Below are positions 37,014-46,236 of a stretch of DNA of 64,000 nucleotides, in pieces. The notes beneath the pieces are model-generated. The model searched no databases. It was not told the origin of the DNA and saw nothing but the letters and a program-made list of their open reading frames with translations. The translations under genes were made by a program, and so were the position numbers. How positions within the stretch are numbered: the first letter of the stretch is position 1; every line of letters starts with the position of its first letter. Source of the stretch: Gordonia bronchialis DSM 43247 (GTDB lineage: Bacteria > Actinomycetota > Actinomycetes > Mycobacteriales > Mycobacteriaceae); NCBI RefSeq assembly GCF_000024785.1, contig NC_013441.1, forward strand, positions 4,340,001 to 4,404,000, given 5' to 3'.

Positions 37014-38512
37014 CCACCGTCGAGTCCCGCACCGTTCCCTCGATCGAGAAGATCCACCCCGACCTCTACATCGACGGCGCCTGGACCCCGGCCGCGTCGG
37101 GCAAACGCTTCGACGTGGTCAACCCCGCCACCGAGGAGGTCCTCGCCCGGGTCGCCGACGCCGACGCCGCCGATGCGCGCCGCGCCCTGCAGACCGCGGC
37201 CGATCATCAGGCGCAGTGGGCGGCCACCGCCCCCCGCGCACGCAGCGAGATCCTGTACCGCGCACATCAACTCATCATGGGCCGCGTCGACGAGATCGCC
37301 TCGGTGATGACCGCCGAGATGGGTAAACCCCTCGCCGAGGCGAAGGGTGAGGTGGCCTACGGCGCCGAGTTCTTCCGCTGGTTCGCGGAGGAAGCCGTTC
37401 GCATCGGTGGCGACCACACCACCACCGGCGACGGTGGCAACCGCATCATCGTCACCAAACAGCCGGTGGGGCCGTGCATCCTGATCACTCCGTGGAACTT
37501 CCCACTCGCGATGGGCACCCGCAAGATCGGCCCGGCCATCGCCGCCGGTTGCACCATGGTGTTCAAGCCCGCCGAGCTGACCCCGCTGACCTCCCTGGTG
37601 CTCGCCGACATCCTCACCGAGGCAGGGCTTCCGGCCGGTGTCCTCAACGTGGTGACCACCACCGACCCGTCCGCGGTGGTCACCGAATGGATGGACAGCG
37701 GACTGGCCCGCAAGGTCAGTTTCACCGGCTCCACCGAGGTCGGCAAGACCCTGCTGCGTCAGGCCGCGGGCACAGTGATGCGCACGTCGATGGAGCTCGG
37801 CGGCAACGCACCGTTCATAGTGTGCGCCGACGCCGATCTCCCGCGTGCCGTCGACGGCCTGATGATCGCGAAGATGCGCAACATCGGTCAGGCCTGCACC
37901 GCGGCCAACCGGGTCTTCGTGCACCGCAGCGTCCTCGACGAGTTCACCGGCCTGCTGAGCGACCGGATGGCCGCGTTGGAGGTCGGTGACGGCGCCACCG
38001 AAGGAATCCAGGTCGGGCCGCTCGTCGAACCCAAGGCCGTCGCCAAGGTGGAAAGTCTCGTCGACGACGCAGTGTCCCGCGGGGCGTCCCTACGTTGCGG
38101 CGGCACCCGGCCGGACGGTCCGGGCTACTTCTATCCGCCGACCGTGCTCGCCGACGTCGATCCCGCGGCCGATCTGATGTCCACCGAGATCTTCGGACCT
38201 GTCGCGGCGATCGTCGGCTTCGGCGACGCCGGGCACCCCACCGACCCGGCCGCCGACGACGAGGTCCTCGCCCTGGCCAACGACACCCCGTGGGGTCTCG
38301 TCGGCTACCTGTTCAGCCAGGACGCCGACCGGCTCGAGCGGATGTCGGCAGCACTGGAAGTGGGTATGGTCGGGATCAACACGGGTTTGGTGTCCAATCC
38401 GGCCGCACCCTTCGGCGGGATCAAGGAATCCGGTCTGGGTCGCGAGGGCGGTCGACTGGGAATCGAGGAGTTCCTCGACGTGAAGTACCTCGCCGTTCCC
38501 GTCCGACGCTGA
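37010..38512 (+). CDS. NAD(P)-dependent aldehyde dehydrogenase (succinate-semialdehyde type)
   Basis: A 500-residue aldehyde dehydrogenase. ITPWNFPLAMGTRKIGPAIAAG, VSFTGSTEVGK, the general base in MELGGNAPF and the nucleophile in NIGQACTAANRV are all intact. Closest in style to GabD. Start overlaps the previous stop (ATGA). In this operon it most likely oxidises the semialdehyde made by the class III aminotransferase: succinate semialdehyde if GABA is used, aspartate semialdehyde if diaminobutyrate is. Confidence 0.94.
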   Translation: MTTVESRTVPSIEKIHPDLYIDGAWTPAASGKRFDVVNPATEEVLARVADADAADARRALQTAADHQAQWAATAPRARSEILYRAHQLIMGRVDEIASVMTAEMGKPLAEAKGEVAYGAEFFRWFAEEAVRIGGDHTTTGDGGNRIIVTKQPVGPCILITPWNFPLAMGTRKIGPAIAAGCTMVFKPAELTPLTSLVLADILTEAGLPAGVLNVVTTTDPSAVVTEWMDSGLARKVSFTGSTEVGKTLLRQAAGTVMRTSMELGGNAPFIVCADADLPRAVDGLMIAKMRNIGQACTAANRVFVHRSVLDEFTGLLSDRMAALEVGDGATEGIQVGPLVEPKAVAKVESLVDDAVSRGASLRCGGTRPDGPGYFYPPTVLADVDPAADLMSTEIFGPVAAIVGFGDAGHPTDPAADDEVLALANDTPWGLVGYLFSQDADRLERMSAALEVGMVGINTGLVSNPAAPFGGIKESGLGREGGRLGIEEFLDVKYLAVPVRR

Positions 38513-38584
38513 CACTCAGCTGCCAAACATCCATCAGTCCAGAGACTTTCGAGCAAGGACATCCGAGCAGGCTAAGGAGAGAGC

Positions 38585-39778
38585 ATGTACCTCGGTGCTC
38601 AGCTGTTCACCGACAGCGAGTACGAACAGCGCCTGATCCGGGTCCGTGAACTCATGGACCGGCAGGGACTGTCGGCGATCATCGTGACCGATCCGGCCAA
38701 CATCTTCTACCTGATCGGCTACAACGCGTGGTCGTTCTACACCCCGCAGATGCTGTTCGTCCCCATCGAAGGCGAGATGGTCTTCTTCGCGCGGGAGATG
38801 GATGCGCATGGCGCACACCGCACCACGTGGTTGCCCGAAGATCAGATCGTCGGCTACCCGGAAAGCTATGTGCACCGGCCGCATGTCCACCCGTTCGACT
38901 GGGTCGCCTGGTCACTACGCCAGCGTCATCTCATCGCACCGGCATCCAAGGCCGGCTCGGTCGGTCTGGAGATGGACTCACACTTCTTCTCCCCCAAGGC
39001 CTATCGAGCGCTCTACAACGCCATCCCGGAGTGGAAGCTCGTCGACGGCTTCGAGCTGGTGAACTGGGTGCGATCGGTCAAATCCGACGCCGAGATCCAG
39101 TTGATGCGACAGGCCGGGATGGTGTGCTCCGAGGCGATGCGCGCCGCGATCGACACCATCGATGTGGGTGTGCGCCAATGCGATGCGGCCGCCGCCATCT
39201 CACAGGCGCAGATCACCGGTACCGATGAGTACGGCGGCGACTACCCCGCCATCGTCCCACTGTTGCCCACGGGTGCCGCCGCCGACACCCCACACCTCAC
39301 CTGGCATCAGGGCACCTTCACCGAGAACGAGGCGGTGGTGGTCGAACTGACCGGCGCGCACAACCGCTATCACTGTCCGCTCGCCCGTACCGTCACCCTC
39401 GGCGCACCGTCGAAAGACCTCGACTATGTTGCGCAGGCGACCGCCGAGGGGCTCGAGAACGTGCTCGACGCCATCCGTCCGGGCGTCGCCACCCGCGAGC
39501 TCGCTTCCACCTGGAACTGGACACTGGCCAAGTACGGGCTCGAAAAGCCCTCTCGCCTCGGCTATTCCATCGGAATCGGGTATCCGCCGGACTGGGGTGA
39601 GCGCACCATCAGCATCCGCTCCGAGGACGAGACCATCCTGGAGACCAACATGACCTTCCACATCGTCTGCGGAATGTGGATGGACAACTACGGTTTCGAA
39701 CTCTCCGAGTCGGTTCGGGTCAGCCCGAGCGGTGTCGAGACCTTCACCGCCTTCCCCCGCGAACTCATCCAGAAATGA
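38585..39778 (+). CDS. M24-fold hydrolase, ectoine hydrolase (DoeA/EutD)-like
   Basis: A 397-residue creatinase/Xaa-Pro-dipeptidase-fold protein. The classical metal ligands are missing: VVELTGAHNRYHCPLAR replaces the aspartate-bearing strand and GYSIGIGYPPDWGERT lacks the histidine, as in metal-independent members. Segments GGDYPAIVPLLPTGA, PHLTW, the RYHCPL(A/S)RT strand and GYPPDWGER are what I recall from ectoine hydrolases DoeA/EutD, and the length fits (about 399). It would open the ectoine ring to N-acetyl-diaminobutyrate. ATG with AAGGAGAGA before it. Another cyclic amidine or creatine-like substrate is possible. Confidence 0.8.
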   Translation: MYLGAQLFTDSEYEQRLIRVRELMDRQGLSAIIVTDPANIFYLIGYNAWSFYTPQMLFVPIEGEMVFFAREMDAHGAHRTTWLPEDQIVGYPESYVHRPHVHPFDWVAWSLRQRHLIAPASKAGSVGLEMDSHFFSPKAYRALYNAIPEWKLVDGFELVNWVRSVKSDAEIQLMRQAGMVCSEAMRAAIDTIDVGVRQCDAAAAISQAQITGTDEYGGDYPAIVPLLPTGAAADTPHLTWHQGTFTENEAVVVELTGAHNRYHCPLARTVTLGAPSKDLDYVAQATAEGLENVLDAIRPGVATRELASTWNWTLAKYGLEKPSRLGYSIGIGYPPDWGERTISIRSEDETILETNMTFHIVCGMWMDNYGFELSESVRVSPSGVETFTAFPRELIQK

Positions 39779-39806
39779 CCACAACACAGCAGGCGAGGTG
39801 ACGATC

Positions 39807-41045
39807 ATGACCACAACCGAATCCATCCACCAGGCACGCAACACGGCACCCACCATCCCACTGGCCGGGCGCGCAAAGGATCTCGTCGGGTCGATGATCG
39901 ACTCCTCCACGTCGCTGCTCGCATCCCAGTCACACGACATCGTGCGCTTCGCGATGGGGTCACCCGCCGACGAGGCCGTACCGGCCGACGAGTTCCGCGC
40001 GATCGCCGGCGAGATCCTCGACAACTCGTCGTTCACCTACGGCGCCACCGAGGGTGAGCCGCGACTGCTGCAGTTGCTCGTCGACTACCTCGCCACCACA
40101 CCGGACCCGTCGAGTCATGAACGGCTGGTGATCACCACCGGCGGTATGCAGGGACTCGACCTGGCGTGCAAGCTGTTCGTCGACCCGGGCGACCTCGTCG
40201 TCGTCGAATCCCCCACGTACACCAACGGAAGCGCTACTGCACTCTCCTACGGGGCGCAGCTGCTGGAAGTACCGGTGGACGACGACGGCATGCAGGTGGA
40301 CCGCCTGGAAGAACTCGTGGCACATACGCATCAAACACCCAAGGCCATCTACACCATCCCCACCTTCCAGAACCCGTCCGGTGTGACGCTGTCCGAAGAG
40401 CGACGACGAGAACTGCTGCGACTGGCCCACATCTGGGGTTCGGTCATCATCGACGACGACCCGTACGGGTTGCTCCGCTTCGCCGGCACCGATCTGCCCA
40501 CCTTCCAAACACTGAGTCCCGCAGACCCCCTGGTCTTCTCGGTGCGCACCTTCTCCAAGATCCTCGCCCCGGGTTGGCGGGTCGGCTGGGTCGACGCCGA
40601 TCCGTCGTTGCGGCAGTTGCTGATCAACGGCAAGCAGGCGATGGACACCTGCACCAATGTGCCCAATCAACACATCGTCGCCGAGTACATCGCACGCGGC
40701 GGTCTCGAGGACCATCTCACCGGCATCCGGGCGCTCTACCGCGAACGCAAGGATGCGATGCTCGATTCCATCGCCCGGCACCTCGGCGACCGGGTCGTCA
40801 CGACCAACCCGGAGGGCGGCTTCTTCCTGTGGGTCACGTTGCGTGCGGAGTTCGCCGAGATCGACACCCGCGAACTGTTCGAGGTCGCCCTCGCCGACGG
40901 GGTCGCGTTCATCCCCGGACCCGCCCTGTCGCCGGGTGGGCGGTTCCGCAACTCGATGCGGTTGTGCTTCGCGTCGAGCACACCGGAACGAATCGACGAG
41001 GGTATCCGACGGCTGACGGCAAGTCTTGAGAAGATGGCAGGGTGA
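39807..41045 (+). CDS. Class I/II PLP-dependent aminotransferase
   Basis: A 412-residue fold-type I aminotransferase of the 2-aminoadipate/MocR-catalytic-domain kind: TYGATEGEPRLLQLL, PTFQNPSGVTLSEERR, DDDPYGLLRF and the PLP lysine in FSKILAPGWRVGW. No N-terminal DNA-binding domain, so it is an enzyme, not a MocR regulator. ATG 39807 gives normal length. The M20 deacylase start overlaps its stop by 4 bp, so both act in the same pathway. Confidence 0.92.
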   Translation: MTTTESIHQARNTAPTIPLAGRAKDLVGSMIDSSTSLLASQSHDIVRFAMGSPADEAVPADEFRAIAGEILDNSSFTYGATEGEPRLLQLLVDYLATTPDPSSHERLVITTGGMQGLDLACKLFVDPGDLVVVESPTYTNGSATALSYGAQLLEVPVDDDGMQVDRLEELVAHTHQTPKAIYTIPTFQNPSGVTLSEERRRELLRLAHIWGSVIIDDDPYGLLRFAGTDLPTFQTLSPADPLVFSVRTFSKILAPGWRVGWVDADPSLRQLLINGKQAMDTCTNVPNQHIVAEYIARGGLEDHLTGIRALYRERKDAMLDSIARHLGDRVVTTNPEGGFFLWVTLRAEFAEIDTRELFEVALADGVAFIPGPALSPGGRFRNSMRLCFASSTPERIDEGIRRLTASLEKMAG

Positions 41046-41363
41046 GCGGTGCGGACGACAACGACAGAGCAGACGGCTATCCGGGCGGATACTCGCAGCT
41101 GACAGAGGCTGAGGAGGGCGTCTGTGGCCACATCACCGCCGACACCATCGCTGCGCTGACCGCCGCGCTGGTGGAGGAGCCCAGCGAGAATCCCGGCGGC
41201 ACCGAGGCCGCCACGGTGGAGGTCCTGGCGGGGGCCTGCCGTTCATCGGGCCTGTCGATCAGCACGCACGAGGTGGCGCCGCAGCGTCCCAACCTGGTTG
41301 CCACGCTCAACGCAGGCTCCGGCCCGGGAGTGATGTTGATCCACCCCGGCTTTTCCGGAGAGC

Positions 41364-42317
41364 TCAGGTTGTGAGTGCCCCCTCCGGATTGAGGGTGCGC
41401 ATGTGATCGTAATGGAGTCGCTCAGCGTGGTCGGGGGTGAGGTCGTCGCAGTAACTGTGTGGGCGTTCACGGTTGTAGAACGCCACCCATTCGGCCGTGC
41501 CCAGTGACAGTTCGGTCGCGCCGTGAAATCGCGGCTGGTTGTCGACGAGTTCGTTCTTGTAGTCAGAGTTCACCGACTCCGCGAGCGCGTTGTCGTAGCT
41601 ATCCCCAACGCTGCCAATAGAAGCCGCGATGCCTTCCTCGGCCAACCGCTGCCCGAACACAATCGCTGTGTACTGCGATCCCGCGTCTGAATGGTGTATG
41701 AGTCTCGTTAAATCAACTACACCGCAACGCTTTCGGTTGTCTATCGCGTTGTTGATGGCATCGGTAACCAGGTTCACTGTCATTTCCGAGGCCACTTTCC
41801 AGCCGACAATCTTGCGGGCGAACACATCGATGACGAACGCCGTGTACGCCCACCCCGACTTGGTGCGGCAGTAGGTAAAATCGGCTACCCACAACCGATT
41901 TGGTGCCGCAGCATAGAACTGTCTGTCGACCAGATCCGCCGGCCGCGACGCTGCCGCATCAGGGATGGTCGTACGCACTCGCTTCTTCTTACTCGCGCCA
42001 TGCCATCCCATCTCCCGCATCACTCGTTCAACAGTGCATCGAGCAACATCAATACCACTGCTGCGCAATACTATCCATGTCTTGCGTGAACCCAGAACCC
42101 GCATCAGCGGTCGCTTCCGGCGCAAAGCGAAGATCGCATCGATGACCTGCGCATCGGCGAACATGCGGGCGCTCGGCCCGCGGTTGATGTGATCATAGTA
42201 AGTGGACGGGGCGATGTGGATACCATGCTCGCAGAGCACGGCGCACATCGAATCGACGCCCCAGACAAGGCCATCCGCACCCACCTGGTGTCCCTGGTGA
42301 GTGCGGATGAACTCCAC
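41364..42317 (-). CDS. IS3-family transposase OrfB (DDE integrase domain)
   Basis: A 317-residue catalytic subunit. DDE residues sit in LWVADFTYCRTKSGWAY, IHHSDAGSQYT and NALAESVNSDYKNEL. The N-terminal part has the HTH_21-like segment IAPSTYYDHINRGPSAR, which recalls IS6110 OrfB. It lies in the -1 frame relative to OrfA and is probably made as an OrfAB fusion by frameshifting. Intact. Confidence 0.95.
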   Translation of the reverse strand: MEFIRTHQGHQVGADGLVWGVDSMCAVLCEHGIHIAPSTYYDHINRGPSARMFADAQVIDAIFALRRKRPLMRVLGSRKTWIVLRSSGIDVARCTVERVMREMGWHGASKKKRVRTTIPDAAASRPADLVDRQFYAAAPNRLWVADFTYCRTKSGWAYTAFVIDVFARKIVGWKVASEMTVNLVTDAINNAIDNRKRCGVVDLTRLIHHSDAGSQYTAIVFGQRLAEEGIAASIGSVGDSYDNALAESVNSDYKNELVDNQPRFHGATELSLGTAEWVAFYNRERPHSYCDDLTPDHAERLHYDHMRTLNPEGALTT

Positions 42318-42319
42318 AA

Positions 42320-42646
42320 TTAGCGGTGTGGCCGGTCGATCTCGGCCGCGAAGAAAGCCGACGCCGCCTTCAGGATCCCGTTCGCTCGTTTGAGCTCGGC
42401 CACCTCGCGCTTGAGTCGTCGAATCTCCTCGCTATCGGCCTTGGCTGGCGCGCTGGCGGCGCCCGACGGCGCCTTGCGCACCCACTGGCGAACCGTCTCC
42501 GCCGAGCCGACTCCGAGCAAATCCGCAGTCTTGCCCATCGCCGCCCACTCGGTGGACCCCTGAGCCACCAACTGCTCGACCATGTCCACCGCGTCGCGCT
42601 TCAACTCATCCGAGTATCGCTTCGATCCTGCCACTGCCATAGGTTT
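42320..42646 (-). CDS. IS3-family transposase OrfA
   Basis: A 108-residue DNA-binding subunit with a helix-turn-helix (TADLLGVGSAETVRQWVRKA) and a C-terminal leucine-zipper-like coil (IRRLKREVAELKRANGILKAA) ending FFAAEIDRP, close to IS6110 OrfA. The start used is the ATG at 42646; an upstream in-frame start at 42679 would run close to the inverted repeat. Confidence 0.92.
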   Translation of the reverse strand, partial: KPMAVAGSKRYSDELKRDAVDMVEQLVAQGSTEWAAMGKTADLLGVGSAETVRQWVRKAPSGAASAPAKADSEEIRRLKREVAELKRANGILKAASAFFAAEIDRPHR

Positions 42647-43680
42647 CATTCTCCCTTGAGACGAACCCTCCGGAAACACCGGGACGGATCATGTTCCTCG
42701 GGCACTCCGACGTGGTCCCGGCCGGCCCCAATTGGACCGCCGATCCCTACCGGGCACGCTATGCCGATGGCCGCATCTACGGTCGCGGCGCCACCGACAT
42801 GAAGGGCGGACTCGCCGCGGTGGTGGCCGCCATGCAGGCGCTGGCCCACGCCCCGGCCTACGGCGTCGAGTTGTCCGGCCCGGTGCGGCTGGTGTGCACG
42901 GTCGACGAGGAAGAGCACGGCATCGGAGTCCGCGACTTCGTCTCCCGCCCAGCCGATCACGATTTCCTGGGGTGCATCGTCGCCGAACCCACCGACATGC
43001 AGGTCGTCCGTGGTTGTCGCGGCGCGTCGTACCTCGAGGTCGACGTCTTCGGGCGCGCCGCCCACTCGGGACGGCCGTCCGACGGACGCAGCGCGATCAA
43101 TGCCGCCGCGTCGATCGTCGACCTCATCCGCTTCGATCACGAGCAACTCGCGATGACCCTCGACGATCTGTTGGGTTGCGGCACATGGAATGTCGGCACG
43201 ATCACGGGTGGTCAGGGCATCTCCGTCGTCGCCCCGACCTGCTCACTCGGCGTGGATCGTCGCCTCATGCCCGACGAGGATCCGCACGTCATCGCCGAGC
43301 AGTTGCGCTCGGCCATCGCGGCCTCCGGAATCGACTCCGACGGCATCACCGTCGACGTTCGGGTCACCATGGAGATGCCCGGATTCGCCACCGCAGCAGA
43401 CCATCCCGTGGTCACCACGTCGGTCGGCGCGGTCACCGACGCCGGCGGCACCACCTCGGTCGGCGGCTGGAGCGCCGCCTGTGACGGTGGATTCATCAGC
43501 CGCGACCTGGGCATCCCGGCGATCGTGTTGGGCCCTGGCAACATCAACACCGACGCCCACCAGCCCGACGAGTCGGTGGCCGTCGCCGACCTCGTCACCG
43601 CCGCCCGAACCTACGCCCTGGCCGCCCTCCGCCTCCTCGGCACACCGATCTCACCAGCAGGTTGAGCCACCACGCCCCAC

Positions 43681-43876
43681 CCGCTGGTTGAGCCGCCGCC
43701 CCCTACCGCTGGTTGAGCCGCGACGGTCGAGCGAAGCGAGACCGCCGCGGCGTCGAAACCACCAGCGACACAACACTGTCCGCAACCGTCACCAGGTTTC
43801 GATACGCCCTCCGCTAGCGCTCCGGGCTACTCAACCAACAGAAGAAGGCCCCGGGCTACTCAACCAACAGAAGAAG
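43681..43876. repeat. Repeat-rich spacer (family B and related units)
   Basis: Contains two copies of CCGCTGGTTGAGCCGC (43681 and 43706); the second extends through GACGGTCGAGCGAAGCGAG to GCGTCGAAACCACC, an overall palindromic element. A related unit (GGTTTCGATACGCC...GCTACTCAACCA) follows at 43794-43838. A 26-bp direct repeat, CCGGGCTACTCAACCAAC plus AGAAGAAG, occurs at 43822 and 43851. It fills the gap between the deacylase remnant and the transporter. Confidence 0.75.
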
Positions 43877-43914
43877 AACCACCAGAGAACATCACCCAGT
43901 CAAGAAGGGGAGAC

Positions 43915-45312
43915 TCAGCTGCCGCCACCCACCTTCATTCCCTGGATCTCCCGAAAGTCGTTCTCGCGGCTGGGAATCTCCGTACCGCGGATCGAGCATC
44001 CAGCCGTCTCCTTGAGGAATACCAGTGCCACCATGCCGATCGCACAAGCGCCCATCATGTACGCCGCCGGGAACAGACTCCACCCGGTATTCTCCACAAC
44101 CGCATCGTTCACCAATGGCGCGGTACCACCGAAGGCCGCGGTCGCCACGTTGTAGGAGATGGCGAACCCGGCGTAGCGCACCTGAGTGGGGAACATCGCG
44201 GGGAAGGTCGCCGAGATGGTGGCCAGCTGCGGGATGTAGAGCAACCCGAGGATGACGAATCCGATGATCGCCCAGGCGAATCCCTGTCCCATCAGCCAGT
44301 ACAGCGGCAACGACAGGACGAACAGGCCGATGAGCGACCCCCACCACATCGGCTTTCGTCCGGTGCGGTCCGACATCGAACCGAAGAACGGGATCATCAC
44401 CATCATCGCGAGCTGCCCGATGAGCACCACCGTCGAGCCCGAGGTCTCTGACAACCCGATGGTGTTCTTCAGGTACGTCGGCTGATAGGCCAGCAGCGTG
44501 TAGTTGGCGACGTTCAGCGCGATCACCATCCCGAACATGATGAGGATCGGTCGCCAGTAATTGGACAGCAGGTCCTTGAATCGGGTCCAGGCCGTGCCTT
44601 CGATCTCGTCTTCGTACTCGAGTTCCTTGAAGACCGGGGTGTCCTCCATCTGCGAACGCAGATACAGCCCGATCAAGCCCATCGGTAGTGCCAGCAGGAA
44701 CGGGATGCGCCAGCCCCACGTGTACATCGCATCGTCGGAGAGCAGCAGCTCCAGCAAGAGGACCATTGCCGTGCCGCCACAGAAGCCGGCCAGCGTGCCG
44801 AACTCGAGGAACGATCCGTAGCGGCCGCGCTTGTTGTCCGGTGCGTACTCGGCCATGAACGTGGCAGCGCCACCGTACTCACCGCCGGTGGAGAAGCCCT
44901 GGATCACGCGGAGCAGGATCAACAGTACGGGAGCCCACACGCCGGCAACCGCATGCGTGGGGAGCAGACCGATCAGTGCCGTCGCGCCGGAGATCAACAG
45001 AATCGTCATCGCCAGAACCGATTTGCGGCCGATCCGGTCCCCGATGGGACCCCAGATCATCCCGCCGAGCGGCCGTAGGACAAAGGAGATCGCGAAACCC
45101 AGCATCGTGCCGATGGTTCCGAGATCTCCTGGGAAGAATGCGTGCGTCAGATACGTTGTGGCCGCAGCGTAAACACCGTAGTCATACCACTCCGTCGCGT
45201 TACCGATCGCCGAGGCGCCGATGGCCTTGCGGAGCAGCTTCTTTCCTTCTGGCGATTCCGGATCCGGTGCCAGTTGTTCGTACACGTCCTTCGACGATGA
45301 TGCCTCGGTCAT
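43915..45312 (-). CDS. MHS-family metabolite:H+ symporter (ProP-like MFS)
   Basis: A 465-residue 12-helix importer. The ATG at 45312 follows AGGAGG, and the in-frame extension to 45492 is repeat-derived. Family motifs: GNATEWYDYGVYA, GPIGDRIGRKSVL, VIQGFSTGGEYGGAATFMAEYAP. MHS members carry proline, glycine betaine, ectoine or carboxylates with protons. Downstream of amidase, DUF3830 and GntR genes on the same strand, so it probably brings in the substrate of this catabolic set. Confidence 0.93.
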   Translation of the reverse strand: MTEASSSKDVYEQLAPDPESPEGKKLLRKAIGASAIGNATEWYDYGVYAAATTYLTHAFFPGDLGTIGTMLGFAISFVLRPLGGMIWGPIGDRIGRKSVLAMTILLISGATALIGLLPTHAVAGVWAPVLLILLRVIQGFSTGGEYGGAATFMAEYAPDNKRGRYGSFLEFGTLAGFCGGTAMVLLLELLLSDDAMYTWGWRIPFLLALPMGLIGLYLRSQMEDTPVFKELEYEDEIEGTAWTRFKDLLSNYWRPILIMFGMVIALNVANYTLLAYQPTYLKNTIGLSETSGSTVVLIGQLAMMVMIPFFGSMSDRTGRKPMWWGSLIGLFVLSLPLYWLMGQGFAWAIIGFVILGLLYIPQLATISATFPAMFPTQVRYAGFAISYNVATAAFGGTAPLVNDAVVENTGWSLFPAAYMMGACAIGMVALVFLKETAGCSIRGTEIPSRENDFREIQGMKVGGGS

Positions 45313-45373
45313 CTGTGCCTCCTGAAAGTCGTTCGGCCAGTAGTCGTCTGCTGCGTCGGTGGGGTGCCTCACC

Positions 45374-45460
45374 GCTCCCTGATCTGCGCCCACTCCCTGA
45401 GGTGCGAGCTTGCGAGCCTCCCGCTCCCTGAGGTGCGAGCTTGCGAGCCACGAAGGGTCA
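45374..45460. repeat. Dispersed repeat, family A, tandem copies
   Basis: Two 26-bp identical units (CTCCCTGAGGTGCGAGC plus TTGCGAGCC) at 45393-45418 and 45424-45449, spaced 31 bp, the second completed by ACGAAGGGTC. A degenerate third (GCTCCCTGATCTGCGCC) starts at 45374. Located between transporter and regulator genes; related to the copy inside the coding sequence at 35708. Confidence 0.7.
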
Positions 45461-46225
45461 GCCGACGGTCTCGACGCCGACGTCATCAACAACCAGCCGT
45501 CGAAGGCCGTCGGCCATGTGCTCCTTCATCAGTTCGTCTGCCGCCTGTGCTTCTCCAGCGGCTATCGCGTCCACCAACGCCTGATGTTCGTCGATCCGTT
45601 CCTTTCCCGAGGCATACGTTCCCCGCATGGCTCGCAAACACATTCGCGTCTCCACGAGAATGGTCTCGTGCAGACGCGACAACCGCTGACTTCCGGCAAG
45701 CTCGACGAGGGTCTGGTGAAAGCGCATGTCCGCCTCCGCCATCCCCGCGCCATTGGGTTCGTCGACATACGCACGCATGGCGTCTACCGCCGCGGCCAGC
45801 TCGCTCATCGCATCCGGATCACGTTGTGCGATCACCTGTTCGACGGCGGCACGTTCCACCGCGGTACGCGCGACGTACATGTCTCGGATGTCGTCGTCAT
45901 CCATCGACACCACGAACAGCCCACGGTGACGGTGGCTGACCAGCAATCCCTCGGCCGTCAGGCGTTGCATCGCCTCCCGCAGCGGACCACGACTGACCCC
46001 AAGGTCCGCGGCGAGTCCCGATTCGGTGAGCTGTGCACCGGGCGGAAAGTCGCCGTTCGCGATGGCATTGTGCAACTTACGCGCAATGATTGCCGGTGTC
46101 GACTCCTGCACGAGGGGGGTGAGCACCCGACGACGCCCCCCCGCGCGACGTTCGCGCTGGTGAGCCGAGGTTCCATCACCACCCGGAGCTGAGCCGGGAG
46201 AAGCCACTCCGATCGCCACCGTCAT
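45458..46225 (-). CDS. GntR-family regulator with FCD domain
   Basis: A 255-residue FadR-subfamily regulator. The winged helix spans about residues 36-105 (GAQLTESGLAADLGVSRGPL, then REAMQRLTAEGLLVSHRHRG). The FCD domain keeps the metal and ligand residues in EADMRFHQTLVE, DEHQALVDAI and KEHMADG. ATG 46225 chosen. It lies in the amidase-DUF3830-GntR-transporter unit, and dyads of the expected GntR type sit before three promoters in the window (32654, 48169 and 59495), so it is the best candidate regulator of the catabolic genes. Confidence 0.92.
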   Translation of the reverse strand: MTVAIGVASPGSAPGGDGTSAHQRERRAGGRRRVLTPLVQESTPAIIARKLHNAIANGDFPPGAQLTESGLAADLGVSRGPLREAMQRLTAEGLLVSHRHRGLFVVSMDDDDIRDMYVARTAVERAAVEQVIAQRDPDAMSELAAAVDAMRAYVDEPNGAGMAEADMRFHQTLVELAGSQRLSRLHETILVETRMCLRAMRGTYASGKERIDEHQALVDAIAAGEAQAADELMKEHMADGLRRLVVDDVGVETVG

Positions 46226-46236
46226 TACCTTCTTTC

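Larger units (their letters stand above)
41337..42691 (-). mobile_element. IS3-family insertion sequence, IS6110-like, 1355 bp
   Basis: Bounded by imperfect inverted repeats of about 24 bp: left begins TGATCCACCCCGG, right (complement) TGATCCGTCCCGG, both ending TTTCCGGAG. Flanked by a 3-bp target duplication TGT (41334-41336 and 42692-42694). Two overlapping minus-strand transposase frames. The total length, 1355 bp, equals that of M. tuberculosis IS6110 as I recall it, and the ends are alike. It interrupts the M20 deacylase gene. Confidence 0.96.
41042..43665 (+). pseudogene. M20 (ArgE/DapE-type) deacylase, split by an insertion sequence
   Basis: Zinc-dependent amidohydrolase cut in two. 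The 5' part (41042-41336) encodes about 98 residues ending SGPGVM. The 3' part resumes at 42695 after the duplicated target, giving FLGHSDVVPAGPN, the bridging aspartate in YGRGATDMKGG, CTVDEEEHG with the catalytic Glu pair, and AAHSGRPSDG. Deleting the element and one copy of TGT restores VMFLGHSDVV in frame, so the insertion is precise and recent-looking. Intact, it would be about 420 residues and deacylate an N-acyl amino acid, matching the ectoine-type step. The 3' part could be read only from an internal start. Confidence 0.92.

Noticed and set aside
43822..43876. Spaced direct repeats considered as a CRISPR array
   Set aside because: Only two units with a 3-bp spacer and no cas genes.
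43915..45492. 60-residue N-terminal extension of the MHS transporter
   Set aside because: It is translated from family A repeat sequence; ATG 45312 has an AGGAGG site and begins the conserved protein.
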